From assembly GCF_001522545.3 (NCBI RefSeq), contig NC_031773.1:37475466-37539465 (forward strand): DNA of 64,000 nt, written 5' to 3'. The position numbers were made by a program, and so were the translations under genes. How positions within the stretch are numbered: position 1 is the stretch's first letter; the number at the start of each line of letters is the position of its first letter. The DNA comes from Parus major. Its lineage: Eukaryota > Chordata > Aves > Passeriformes > Paridae. The notes beneath the pieces were generated by a model. That model was not told where the DNA came from. It searched no databases and saw nothing but the letters and a program-made list of their open reading frames with translations. This document shows positions 1 to 12,509 of the stretch, piece by piece.

Positions 1-2899
1 TTCTCTCTGGAGGTAACATATCTGTCTTCATGTGACTTTCTCTTTGCTTCCACGTGGGAATAGGATTCTGTGCAAACATGGCAGTGAGTGGAGGTCTAGA
101 TAATTTTCATGTTAAATAGTGAAAACAACTTTCTCATTTTTGGCAGTCTTAATTATAAGAACTGACAATCTTCAAGGGACACACTTAGCACACACTCAGT
201 CCTGAGTGTACAGCAGCAGAGGCAGGGAGTGAGCCAGGACCCCAGCAGAAACTCACCCCCAGCCAGGCAGTGCTGTTCTTCATCTCCTGTGCCCACCTGC
301 CTCTTCCTCCCAGGTGTGTATGGGCCATGGTCACTTCCCTGTTACAGCACTGCTACAGTGTGTACACGACACAGGTATAGTGTATATTCTGTATACTTCC
401 TTCTGACTGAAACAGTTTTGGTATGCTTTTACTTCAAGCACTGAGATCTAAAACACTGTTTTTCCTGAGATCAGACACCTGGCTTGGTTTTATTAAGCAT
501 TCCTTGATTTCTGGTTATATGTATTTCATTTCTTTCTCCCTCTATTGGAACTGGCTCAAGAAAGTAAAGGCTGGTCCTAGAAAAATTCTACATTATACTC
601 GTTTTATGACAGATGGGTGGATAGATAGACGAGAAATTAACTCATTTCAACTAGATTAATAACAGTAAAATTAATTACTTGTGTATACAATTATAGATCG
701 AAGATAAAATTTTAAAATTTAATTGTTTTAATTATTTTTGTTATTAACATTTTGATAACTAATTTAGGACTGTGGGCTGATAAGTAGAATCAGTAATAAG
801 AACTTGTAACATTCCTGGCTGTGCACCTGAATCTTGATTTTGCATAGGATAAATAACTTAAAATTCTTAATTTTACATTTCTGACCTACCTTTGTATTTG
901 AACCTCAGGAGCTGAATGAAGAATTTTGATCACATTAATTAGAATCTTTACACTCCCACTATTCACAATTTAAGGCCTAAAATATTTAGACCTTATTAAA
1001 GATATAATAAAGCCTTAATAAAATTAATAAAGACTTAATAAAATTAAGCTTTAATAAAATTAAGCCTTAAAGCCTTAATAAAGATATAATAGTCTACTAG
1101 AAATACAGCACCCAATGCTGCGTCTTCTTTGCAGTGCCAATTTTGATTGAGCTAGGAGTGCTCTGAAAAAAACCAAACATTCCTGTACTAACACAAAAGT
1201 GATTCCTCTGCTAAATATCTGTGTTACAATTCTGTGGGCTCCCATATTTAAAAAAGCTAGAGTTTGCATAATTTTGGATTTGTACATAATATTAAATCTT
1301 GCTATCTTTATAAAATCACTGTGATACTCCCAATAAAATAAATGGCAAACAATTACTTCAAAAGGAGAAGAATCTGGTCCTACTCCCTCAACACTTGCAT
1401 TTAGATAAGATTATAAAGGTGGTCTAACTACTATAGAAAAGCAAACAGTGTAAAAAAAAATAATGACCTAAAGTATAATTACTATGCCTTCTTTTCGTAA
1501 AAAAGCTAATCCATAATAAAAATTCAAAATCTGTTACAAAGTTTCTTATTTTCAAAGAGATGCCATCCAGTTCCCCACAAAAAATAGAAGTATCCTGCAA
1601 CTGTGTCCTGTGTACAATAACCATTGTATAACACTCACACATCTCTGCAGCAGCAGCAAGAACAAAGGAAAATATATTGTTCTGTACTCCAAATATGTGC
1701 AGCAGTTTTAATGACTATTTCCTCTAGAAGTACAGTAACTGTATAGGTGATACATGCATGACACATTAGACACTTGCTCTGTCAAGAGAATGTCTACATG
1801 TATTAATTTGTTCTCACTTAAAACAGTCAAGGCTCAGTTAAGAAATTTCTACTTGTTTTAGTGACTTTGTATTAGCCCTCAATAATATTCCACTGAATCC
1901 TACTGGAGTTTCTTATGCAAGCAAATGATTTCCAGTATAAGTTCCAAAATCTGTAATTTAATTATGTGTTGACTTATGAAGGGGTTATACAACACACAGA
2001 CAATTTCCAGCCTATTTATTCAGGTTAAACATATTATAGCAGAACTGGAATCTCATTCCCCTGTTATATAATGTTCCCACAGATTCACACTTTAGATTTA
2101 ATAAAGAGATGAGGATCAGCCCTCAAAGAAGCAATTACCCCACGCGGTCCTCATAAGTAGAGACATAAAGCTAAATATAATATAAAGCATGCCATTTGCC
2201 CATACAGTGTTTGATGAAGTCCATACCATAACCAAAACATAGTTTAAAAATCCAGGCAGTTACCTAGAAACAAAAGTACAAAAATATCTGTCTCTGTCAC
2301 ATGCCTGAAAGCATTTATGGCCAGATCCTGCCACTGTGCCCTTGCTCACATCGTACAGTATTTATGAGTAGACCCATTGAGGTACTCAGGTATTAAAAAC
2401 AATTTGGAAGTAGATAAATGTTTCATCTGCTTTTAAAGCTGCCATAAAATAGGCAGCCTTTAGATTCAATATTTGCTTTAATGATTCTAGTGTACAGTGG
2501 CTTTGTTAGGTTTGTGTTGCCTGAGTTGGGTACAAGTTATGCAAGCACAGAGCTCAGCTTAAGCCACAAAATTTCGGTAGTCTAAATTAAATCTAGCCTA
2601 ATTTAATTTACACTTGAACTCTGCTTATATTACTACCAGTAGCCAAACTAGTTCGCTTCAAGGTAGCTCAAGCATATCTTTCTGGCTTCTTCTATATCTG
2701 TTGATGTTTCATCTGCTGGTGTGGAAATTACATGGGATAAAATCATCAGCTGGTGTAAACTTACTGTAACTACCCTGGATAAAGGCCTAAACTTCAAATT
2801 CTAGTACTTTGGAAGTAAGATTTGTGTTCCACTTGTAGAAATACACGTTTTGAGGAAGTCTGGACTAAGTCTACTGAAACAAAGAGAGACCTAATTCAC
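1..2899. other. AT-rich non-coding DNA
   Basis: I see no gene. Only the AT-rich array at 995-1091 stands out. Open frames are under 80 codons and unsupported. Confidence 0.7.
995..1091. repeat. AT-rich degenerate tandem array
   Basis: Units close to CTTAATAAAATTAA recur several times. They are bracketed by two copies of an AATAAAGATATAATA-like segment. This is a short AT-rich minisatellite with no sign of function. Confidence 0.8.
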
Positions 2900-3459
2900 T
2901 GTATTGGGTCTGGCTGAGATGGAGTTTATTTTCACATAGCACCCCTCACAGAGCTGTGCTTTGAATTGGCAGTCAGAAAGGTCTTGATAACGCCCCGCTG
3001 CTCTGGCTACTGCTGAGCAGTGCTGGCACAGCATCAGGGCTGGTTTCTCCAACAGTGCCCTCCGTCAGCAGGCTGGGGTGGGCAAGAGCCCGGGACACAA
3101 CTAGGCCAGCTGATCTAAAGTGACCAAAAGGATCTTCCATACCACATGATGTCAGCTCAGATATAGAAGCTAAGGAAACAAGAAGGAGGAAGAGGAGACC
3201 ATTCGTTATTTACAACATTTGCCTTTTGGAGCAACCACTATGTATGCCGAAGCCCTGGTACATCACTTGCCAGTGAGAAGTAGAGAATAAAATTATTTTT
3301 TCCCACTTGCTTGCGCACACACCAACTTTCGCTTTTGTTTTAGTAAATTGCCTTATCCCAACCCATGAGTCATTTTCCATCTTATTTTCTCCCCTCTGTC
3401 CAGCAGAGAAGGAAGAGTGATAGACAAGCTTGGTATCCAGCCAAGGTCAACCCACCACA
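2900..3459 (+). mobile_element. Solo LTR of an avian endogenous retrovirus
   Basis: The element is 560 bp, starts TGTATTGGGTCTGGCTGAGA and ends in GTCAACCCACCACA, so it has the TG...CA ends of an LTR. An AATAAA at 3286-3291 could be its polyadenylation signal. The flanks TTCAC (2895-2899) and TTCAA (3460-3464) look like a 5-bp target duplication with one later change. No gag, pol or env sequence adjoins it. It is the same family as the intronic LTR at 56116-56592, in the opposite orientation. Confidence 0.85.
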
Positions 3460-5115
3460 TTCAAAATGTGTGCTTCAGACTAGAATGTGCTTGATACCCA
3501 AATTAATGAAATGCAATTGTTATGCTTCACCTGAATGGCACGGACAACATAGATAACATTCACAGATAAACTATAACCAGTTTTTAGAAAGTTTAGTAGA
3601 AATTTTTCTGCCTTGGTCCTCTCCAATGCGCACAGTAAATTTCTGTCTAGCTATGTGCCACAGAGGATGCTGCTCAACATCTGGGTGAACATTTGAGACA
3701 TGTGAACAGTGTGTCTCTACTTGGTATCTAAATTTAATCTGTACCCTAAAAGTTGGTAGAGGTTTACACAGCATGTCTAAGTGAACAAGTATAGACAGAG
3801 ATGGATACAGTTTGTTTGTGATCCAAGTTGCTGCATATCTTGCCTGGTTATAAAAGAGCTCTCCCTTTCAGGTCATGTACGAGTACAGCTTCAAGACCAA
3901 AGCTGGCTCATTTCTGCCCAGCTTGGAGCACCAGCAAAACAAGCTGCTGTCTGTCTGCACCTGTCTATGAAGACTGTTATGACGGGACATGTGAGTTACA
4001 AGATTCACGGTGAAGCCCTGGGGTTTGAGTCTGGGTGGAGGCAGGATCCAGGTGATATAATTAAGGCAATCTGAAATCAAGAACCAGAGACATACAATGC
4101 TCATTAGCCTAAAAGAGTAAGGTAGGGTATGTTTGGATGTAGGGTTTGGCACCAGGAAGCTTGTATACAATTTGACAAGAGCATAGCTGAGCTTCAGAAT
4201 GAGCAACAACACCAGGGAGGGTAATTCATCAGGTGAGTCCAGGAGAAGGAGCAGACAGAGCAACAGCAAGGACAGATGGCTTGGGGCAGAACTACAAATG
4301 AACAGGTGGTGAATGCCAGCAGGATCCTGAGCAGTGAAGCCAAACAACAGAGATCCCGAGGCAAGGCAGAGAACAGAGTTCAAGGCACTGTACTTGTTCT
4401 CAGGACATCGTTTGTATACACCCTATCTGCCAACAACTAATGACCTCTGTCTGCTGGCGGTAACACCTGTTTTGGGAGCTGGGTCCACTTCCCAAGGGCA
4501 CAGCACCTAATGGCTGGCTGTATGAGGCAAAAGTCATCTTCCTTGGCGAGTCACTGCATAGTCATACCTAGAAGAGAGTGCATTAATTCACCTCAGTGAA
4601 GTTAGGGGAGGACTGTAAAGAAATCTGTGAAAGATTTGTTTTCACAGAATATAAATCACTATAATGAGGTGCAATCATGTAATGGTCCCGTTGAAACCTC
4701 TAAGGCCTTGTAGGTATGCATATGTTTACATGTACACTGATTAAATAAGCATATACTTATTAAGGCCTCTACTTCAATATAAGCAGGAGCCTTTATTTTT
4801 AAGGGGATGAAAAGATGTAATAAACTGGAATTGGGCATACCAGTACCTGTAGGGGTGAAGGTGGTGAGAGAAGATGGGTTAGCTCTCTGGCATGTATATT
4901 AGTCATTATAATTAAACCTGCTGCTGCAGTTGTGCACATATCTGCACACTGCCTGTGAAGTGACTGCTGGGAGATTAATTATGGTATTTGTATTAATCCA
5001 ACCAAGTGCATATATCTGCAATTCTGTCTGTAGCATCCATTGTTCTTGTGAAGTGCGACAGAAGAGGATGCAAGACTTTTTCCCTTGGTACATTTGTTTC
5101 TGGCTGGAAAGCTGC

Positions 5116-5155
5116 AAAACTTTATATATAAATATAAAACTTTATATATAAATAT
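5116..5155. repeat. Perfect 20-bp tandem duplication
   Basis: Two adjacent identical copies of AAAACTTTATATATAAATAT are followed by a TATG-rich tail. The identity suggests a recent slippage or duplication event. Confidence 0.95.
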
Positions 5156-5990
5156 GTATGTATATATGTATGAATGACAGAAGCCATTTGACCCTATGCC
5201 AGCTTTTGGCTTTTCAAAACCAGAAAGCTTTTGGCCTTTGCCATTTAGGCAGTGACCAGTTCATCCCCAGCTCTTCTTTGGATTTATAAAGTATTAGTAA
5301 GACTAGTTATTTTCAGCTGTGAGATGGGTTTTTCAGAATGTGTTGTTCTTAGATAATTGTAAATATACATGGGAAAGCCCAAGTAAAAGGAATTAGCCTG
5401 CATGCTGAATTATCCCCATTTGCTTGTTTCTGTCAGATACTTTCTTCAGAATTTTTTTTTTCTTTTATTAACATACATTAGATGGTAAAATGCACTCACA
5501 GTAACATCTTCTGAATTTATTGAGAGTGATTTTTGTTTACCCCAGAATAAAAAAATGAAAGAACATTAATTTCAAATTATTTTTGTTTGTTTGGGTTTTT
5601 TTTCCCACATTAAATAGGGAAATGAAAAAGGTAATGTCATATCTTTCAGCATGTTTAGGATACGTATCCAAAGCAAATGTGAGGTTTCCAGTGCTTTTTA
5701 TTTTTTCAGATGACTTTATCATGTTCCAGTAAACAGATTGTAATAATGTCTTATCCTTACTCTAGCTGGAAGCTTTGCCAGGTCTTTTATTTTTAAAGCA
5801 AGGACTCTCCTGTTTGCTTTTTATCAAGTAGTTTAAAAAGGAAATAATCATAAAGCTTTAGGATTGTTTTCCTCTGGTTCTACAACCTAAAAACCTATTG
5901 CATCAGATTTAAGAATCACATAGTTTCTTGTGAAATAGCTGTGTTTATTTTCAATCTCATGCTCTACAAAAATAATTGTTTTTCTGTAAT

Positions 5991-6006
5991 TTTTAATGCA
6001 TTAAAA
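5991..6006. repeat. 16-bp perfect palindrome TTTTAATGCATTAAAA
   Basis: The palindrome is centred on ATGCAT. A second ATGCATTAA follows at once, and TTTTAATGCA recurs about 25 bases further on. ATGCAnnT-like sites can bind POU and homeodomain factors, but nothing here proves use. Confidence 0.9.
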
Positions 6007-6692
6007 TGCATTAATTCTCTCTTTTAATGCACTTTTTGCATCATAGACATCCTAATTCTACTGAGAGTAGGCTTCATTCTGTGTTGCTCTGTGTGAGAGA
6101 GTGTTTATACCATCTGAGTTCAGTCAGCAAAGGCAGATTATCAGTAGCCTTCCAGAAAGGTCTTTCTATTTCCAGTGACCACACAGTCCAAGGAGACTGC
6201 TCCCCTAAGACGGGTGCCTGAAGTCAGGCAGCATTACTTCACACTTATTTAGATCAACAAAATGCAAGTCCAAAGTGGAATTAAAGGTCTTGACTTCTGC
6301 TGGGATTATTTTAAACATTCCTATTACATTTTCCATGTACACCTGTACATGGCTGGACAGTGAATCAAGCTTTTTCAATTATATGTCAGCCTGCAGCTGA
6401 TATGAGTAAAGGAAGCAAAGTCCAGAAACTCACCTTGCAGAGAAGCACCTGAAAGAAATTATTATTCACAGCTTTAGCTAGAGCCCTTGTATGTCCACAG
6501 CTTTCACTGTCAATCACATGCTTTATAGATCTGTTTTGGAAATGTGTGTCATTAGAGAATCCGACTCCCAGTTCAATATTCCGTAGTGGGCTACATGCTA
6601 CTGCATGTTGGTCACATCTGCATCAACAGTTCAATGCAATAGGAGTAGATCAGCAGCTGGAAATAGCTGGTACTGACCCCTCCATTTAAAGA

Positions 6693-6832
6693 ACCATAGA
6701 ATCATAGAATAATCTAGGCTGGAAAAGACTTCTAAGATCATTTATTCTGAACATTAACCCAGCATAGCCAACTCCACCACTAAACCGTGTCCTTAAGTGC
6801 CACTTCCATAGTGACTCAATCACTTCCCTGGG
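6693..6832 (-). mobile_element. CR1 LINE 3' end
   Basis: On the plus strand it reads CATAGAATCATAGAAT, then a GGAAAAGACTTCTAAGATCA block and CTCCACCACTAAACCGTGTC. This is the reverse complement of an avian CR1 tail. It has an internal deletion near 6,805. It is a dead 5'-truncated copy with no coding sequence. Confidence 0.85.
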
Positions 6833-9800
6833 ATACACATATGTGCATGTTGCCTTACATCAGATTTACTGTGATGCTTGAACTATTTCTAGGTTTATAT
6901 TGTGGGTGGTGCCTCCCATACATGTGGTTCAGAATCCTTCTGCTCTAATTACGGTGGCAGTGCAGCTGGTATACTTTTGGAGTGAAAGTTAAAGTTTCAT
7001 TTCCCTCAGAAAAATATCTTGTGTATGTACCAAACCCAGCCTGCAAACCAAACTGATGCAGAGTGAGTGAGGATGATCACAGCATGGCCTTTAAAACTTC
7101 TCTACTTTTCTGAATAAAAACCCAGCTGGAGATGCAGCTTCTAGACACTGAAGATTTCCTTCTGAGGCTGTTGCTGCTCCACTGTATATCAGTGACCAAA
7201 TCCTCAGCAGGATGAGGATCACTGCCTTTAATTAAAGTGCATGTAATATTTCTGCATATCTGGGCCATGAGCTACATCACTATCTCAGCAGTGCTAAAGC
7301 TGGCATTTAGAATGATGGAAAGCAGTTGGAGAATGTCAGTCTTTCCCTTTACTTTGCTATGTGACATTCATTTGTGTACAGTGTGTACAGCATATACGGC
7401 TATCCTCGGTCTTACATTCAGGAGGAATTCACTTTCAAAGAACTGAAGTAGATGCTTGCTTTAATTTTTTTGGAAGCAAGTAAGACATGACAGAAGTTAC
7501 TGTGAAGATTGAATCATAATAATCTAAAAACCTTGTATTTCATATGCTTCTAATAAATCACCCTTAATATTCTTGTATTTGTTGTGTTTCAGAGTAACTT
7601 GCTGTTGTCCCAAGACATGAACTTTTCAGTCTGACAGTGAGAGCATTTTGCTTCCAGCTCATTTGAAACAGATTTATCCAGCCACCTCTTTGGTACCCAG
7701 GCATTCAGGGACCAAGAGAAAGTCAGGGAAAAATTCTCTCTGATTAGCACTGTTGAAGGAGATCTGTAGGCTGAGTGTGAGCAGTGTCTATATAAACTGA
7801 GATATGGAGACAGGTTTTCTGATAGATGGAATTAGTGTATCAGAGTCTGTGGATTGTGGAGCACAAACAGTAGAAATAGAAAGATATCTTGTCAATTTTA
7901 TTGCCAGCAGCTTGTTTGTATGCATAACTGTAGTTTCTGTGGTATGGCGATGAGTAGTAAAGATGGACATATTTTAAAAAGTATTGTCGTAATAACAATG
8001 AGGACTGCTAACATTTAGCAAATCTGATGTGGCTGCTGTTGCATAGAGGTTGGTAAGGTCTAACCACACTTATTTTACCAGTAGAACTACCCCTGGTTTG
8101 GCATTTACTTCCATGTTGCAATTGGAAGTCTGGTTGGTAAAATCTCAAATTTTTGCTTATTTAATAAAATTAGCTGACATGAATTACCTTTTAATCCTTT
8201 TCCTTTAGTGCATGTTGGGATGTTGCATTAATTATCAGTGATTTGTCCTTCTCACACTATGCCTATGTTCCTGTAACTAGGACTGTTCACGTTATTGACT
8301 TGAAATCTATGGCCCAAAGTCACAGCAATTACATCTCAAAGCCCTACTTTCCTTCCATTAGAATTCCCAGTGTTTTAAAAATGCCTTGTTCCCAAAAATC
8401 CATTGGAAGTCTATCTCGACCTTCTCAAGAAAGTTGTCCTGAACTTCTTCAATCCACATGGAAAAGAATCATCAGGAAGCTTGGCCGCAAAACAACCCCA
8501 GGAATAACGATGAAACTCTGTCAGTATTATCACTCTGAAATGTCCCACAGCACAGGTCCTTGATCCATTTCAATTTATTCAACTGATCCTTTGGCATCCT
8601 GACAAGCCAAATATCAGTCAGAATCACAAGTATAGGCGGTTATCTCATCACTGTTGACATCCATCAGTCCTTTGGTCATGTCCTTCATGTGTTCATAATA
8701 CTGGGATTTGCTGAACTGACTGTCCTGAACGAGACATCTAAAGCAAATTAAATACTTCTAATTATATCCTCATGGAACAACTTTAAAGAGTTTTCTCATT
8801 TATGGTTTTCTTCTTGCTCATCAGATATTTCTCAGTGGCCTTCCTCTGCTCTGGTTGAAAAGCAAGTGTAGAAACTTAGCTGAAAGAAAGAAGAAATAGG
8901 AAAAAATGAGGACAACCTCTAACTTGGTTAAGACTGTGCAGAAACTAAGAAGTGAAAGCAGTGACTTTTCAAAAGAGGGCAGAAGGACTAGAAGCTGATT
9001 CAGGGAGGATACAAGATGTTTTCAGCCTTCAAATACCAAAAGACTGTATAATAAAGTGTAAGGACACAGAAGAACCTAAAACTTACTTGCCAGGCTCTAC
9101 TGTACTATGTGGATGTTTTTATGATCTAGGTTACAGCTACCTTCTGCCACATGATAAAATCTTATGGCCAAACTAGCTCTTCTCACTTGTGTGTACACTT
9201 TGTACTCCCAGCACATTGACCGCACTGTACACTAAAGATAATGATACTCTCTAATCTGTGATCCATGTAAGAATGGTCAGCACCTTGAATCTTCTTTTTC
9301 ATGGATAAAATCTTCATAGAAATGTTTGTATTTGCTGTGATTTCTTATGTAGATGATGATTTACTTAGGCTTTCAAAACTGGCATGTTTATTTAAAATCA
9401 GCAATTCATTTAAAGTCTATATTCAAGCCAACCACACCGACACAAATTAGCACAAAGCAGACATTCCTCTGATTCTGACATACTATCAAAGCATGCCCTT
9501 AAGGCCTCCTTTGGGTGCACATCTCCACAGTCTGCTCTGGTAATTGCCTTTATGTCTGGCAGTTCAAAATCAGCAGGGATATTTTTGTCCCTACCCTCTT
9601 TCCTGGTAACATTTCCTTTTTATTTTACAAATCATCTGTAAAATATAACATTCAAATATCACAACAAAAATGTTTTGGCTTACTTAGACACAGACTAATT
9701 ATGAAGTGTTTCCAGCATCAGTCTACAAATACACATTAAACAGTCACTTTGCAAGGCAGTGCAAAATCTTCAAGCTATGCTCACATCTGCTTTTGCATCC

Positions 9801-10445
9801 CAGTGGCTTCACAAAGAACAGGAAAAATAGGTGGTTCCTCAAATAGTTGTTAGTCTGGCAACAACACCAATGTGTATGTGTTAATCTAGGAAAATGTTCC
9901 CTCTAAAACTTTTAAAAAGCTTAAAAGGATAGGGTTTTTTAAAAAAAGTTTTTTTAAAAGTTTTGTTCTGAAGAGTTATCGTGGATCTTCCTAACCAGCT
10001 GTGTTCACAGTAATGATGTGTCCCCATTGTTTCAATGACATCTTCCCAATGCTGGAAAATTAACTCTTTATTTATTACTGGTAAAGCAGGGAGGAGGCTG
10101 TGGATGGAAAAGTTGTGATATTATTTCCTTCTAAATCACAGGGAGGCAAATGGAAGCAAATTCATCGTGTTCCTCTGTTGCTTACCCTGTATTGCCCCAT
10201 GGTCACAGTGTGCAGACTTGGTAGCTTTGCAGTCTCAGAAGAAATGCCTTAGGTCTTCCAGCTTCCACGTAGTTACTGAAAAGCCAGGTAACAGCCTTCA
10301 TCAGCATCATCTCTTTTATCTTTATCAAAGCTCTCATCATTCAGAGGATGTCAAGCTAAAGCCTTAGCAAGTGTAGGTGTTACTTAAATGCTAGTAACAT
10401 CCAGAAACTAGTTTTTGTCCACTGCAGTTATTCTCTATACTTTCA
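6833..10445. other. Non-coding DNA
   Basis: Nothing recognised except the low-complexity inverted repeat at 9905-9964. Confidence 0.65.
9905..9964. repeat. 14-bp inverted repeat in A/T-rich DNA
   Basis: The left arm AAAACTTTTAAAAA (9905-9918) pairs with TTTTTAAAAGTTTT (9951-9964) across a 32-base spacer that itself has A and T runs. It is low complexity and probably chance. Confidence 0.8.
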
Positions 10446-10540
10446 TGGAATCACAGAATATGCTGTGTTGGAAGGAACCCATCAGCATCATTCAGTCCAA
10501 CTCCTGGTCACGTGGAGGAAAATGCAACAATTTTCCTGTT
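10446..10540 (-). mobile_element. CR1 LINE 3' end, short
   Basis: GAATCACAGAATATGCTGTG, then TTGGAAGGAACCC and CAGTCCAACTCCTGG, is the reverse complement of a CR1 tail. The tail wording differs from the copy at 6693, which suggests another CR1 subfamily. The inner edge is diverged. Confidence 0.75.
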
Positions 10541-11252
10541 AAACTGATGCAAATAATAAGAAAACCCAAAACAACACATCCTGTTGTTATATATCTCTGA
10601 TACCAAAACATCTGTTGACCTGCATATCACCTATATTTCTATAAAAATAAATGAAGAGAATGAATTGTGACATCAGAAGTATTATGTACTTTATAGAGAA
10701 AATGCAAGATAGAGGTTTATAGGAAGTGTAAGCAGGTACGTAAGATTTTTCCCCATGAGTCCCACCACAAACCTAAAGAAGGTATTTTGGACTGACAGCC
10801 CCCTGGTGCAGGCATTATGGTGCAGAATGCTGGGCCTGTCATCCTGGGGAAGCACTGCCCATTCACCTGGTCTAGCCAAGCAGCAGTGACAGAAGCAGCC
10901 ACAGTGGGTAAATGACCCCGTGCCAGCACCCTGAGTACTTGAAGATTAGCCAGCTACAAGTGTGTCCTGCTCACTGTGTCTGAGAAACAGAGCTCTGCCA
11001 TAGCAAAGAGAAGGTGTTACAGCAAGTATTTTACTGCAATGCCCATGGGATTTCTCTCCAAGATGGAGCTGCAGCTTGCTGGTGGATGCAGAGTTGGCCA
11101 AGCTGGCCTCTGAGCAGAACTAAGGCTGCATCACAGAAGTGCATATATTCCACCTCTGCTTCCTACAGTTTTGGAGAGCAAGTTTCTCCCATTTTAATTA
11201 TTCATTTACCACTCTTTAGACTCAACTTCTGCAAGGACAGAGCTAGTGGGTA
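10541..11252. other. Non-coding DNA between two CR1 copies
   Basis: Somewhat richer in GC than its surroundings. No gene, splice pattern or named repeat seen. Confidence 0.6.
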
Positions 11253-11482
11253 TTGTTCAGCTTGGAGGAGATTGAGAGGAAATCTGCTAGCAGTCTACAG
11301 CCTTGGTACAGGGGCAAGCAGAGGGGCAGGCACTGATTTCAAACCTGCCAAAATCCAAGAAGCACTTGGAAAAGTCTCTCAGGCACAGGGTGTGACCCCT
11401 TGGAGTAGTCCTATTCAGGGCCAGGAGTTTGACTTGATGATCCTTGTGGGTCCCTTCCAATACAGGACATTCTATGATCTCA
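11253..11482 (+). mobile_element. CR1 LINE 3' end
   Basis: The order of blocks matches the CR1 3' region. TTCAGCTTGGAGGAGATTGA comes first, then GAGGGGCAGGCACTGATTTC, CAGGCACAGGGTGTGA, GGCCAGGAGTTTGACTTGAT and finally CATTCTATGATCT. Open frames crossing it on both strands come from the repeat and are not host genes. Confidence 0.88.
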
Positions 11483-12483
11483 GAAAGCATTCCTTTCTCC
11501 ATTCAGGAGCTGTCAATTGCTGCTGACTGCCCCAGATGGCTACCACAGTCCAATGTCACCACCTGGAAAAGTGAATTTTTTGTGTGGCTTAAGACACATT
11601 TTTATGGTAACATTTGCTTCTAATGGAGTTTCTCTCTGTTTTAAGTCTGAAGCACGTGTGATCAGTAGGAGAATTGTCTGAGCCTCAGTCTGAGTTCCTA
11701 TGTGCTTGCAAAAACAGTGACTTTCTAAACACTTAGTTTGGGAGAGAGTATAATTCTGAAAATACAACTAAACTTGGTCACTTAAGCTTCTCCAGCATTA
11801 GCTATATCAAATTTCAAGAGCAATAGGAATAAGGAAAGCTTATTATTGCACTCAAAATGCCATATTTGAACAGTAAGTACCATTCTGTCTTTACAGAGAT
11901 TATCAGAGCAGTGGTGTTGAGTTTGAAAAAAGTAAGTTCAGGCCACAGGCTGATGTCTTAAGAGGAATGGAAATCTGAAAGTATTTAAATTACTCCAATT
12001 TAAAATTGGCAGTGAAAGCATATAAATAAGTCAAGATAATCTTTGTAAAACACTAGAGCACCAACATATTTTGTGCTTGTCCTTCAGTTCAAGAAAATTT
12101 TTGATTTTTAACTGGAATCAGAAAGAATAAAAAGCTTGTTTGCAAGAGACCTTCTGCTTGCAAAAGCAAATGTGGCAGACATTATGTACTTAGCATTAAT
12201 CACACTCTGTTTTGATGCTAGTTCTGCTGAAAACTGGGACATTGGCCAAGGCATTGGGGTTATTCCCCTTTCTTTCCAAAATATTCCCTGAAATCTTTGA
12301 CATCCAGAAGCCTCAGGTCAATATCTTGTTCGAGAAATGAAGCCACTAACTGTTTAGACTTCTGTCCACAGCATCAGGAAATGAGATTTGGACATGACCT
12401 CTCAGCCTAGGAGTGAGAGGGCCACAGCCTGAGCCACACTGACACATGTCCCCACTGCCCTTGCTGCCCAGCAGTCCCAGTGA

Positions 12484-12509
12484 GAGGGAGGGAGGGAGGG
12501 AGGGAGGGA
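12484..12509. repeat. (GGGA)n microsatellite
   Basis: About six uninterrupted GGGA units. Because it is short and G-rich it may be length-variable between individuals. Confidence 0.95.

Larger units (their letters stand above)
3465..6692. other. Non-coding DNA
   Basis: No gene recognised. It holds the 20-bp tandem duplication and the ATGCAT palindrome. A 171-codon minus-strand frame at 3868-4383 is leucine-rich and lacks any family signature. Confidence 0.65.

Noticed and set aside
2900..3459. Possible complete endogenous provirus
   Set aside because: Only one LTR is present with a target-like duplication close on both sides. No internal viral region lies between or next to the LTRs, and the other same-family LTR is in inverted orientation 53 kb away.
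3868..4383. 171-codon minus-strand frame with a leucine-rich segment
   Set aside because: The hydrophobic run comes from a GAG/CAA-rich stretch on the opposite strand. No signal peptide plus domain order that I could defend.
11014..11526. 170-codon plus-strand frame
   Set aside because: Its second half is the CR1 tail at 11253-11482 and the first half shows no known domain.
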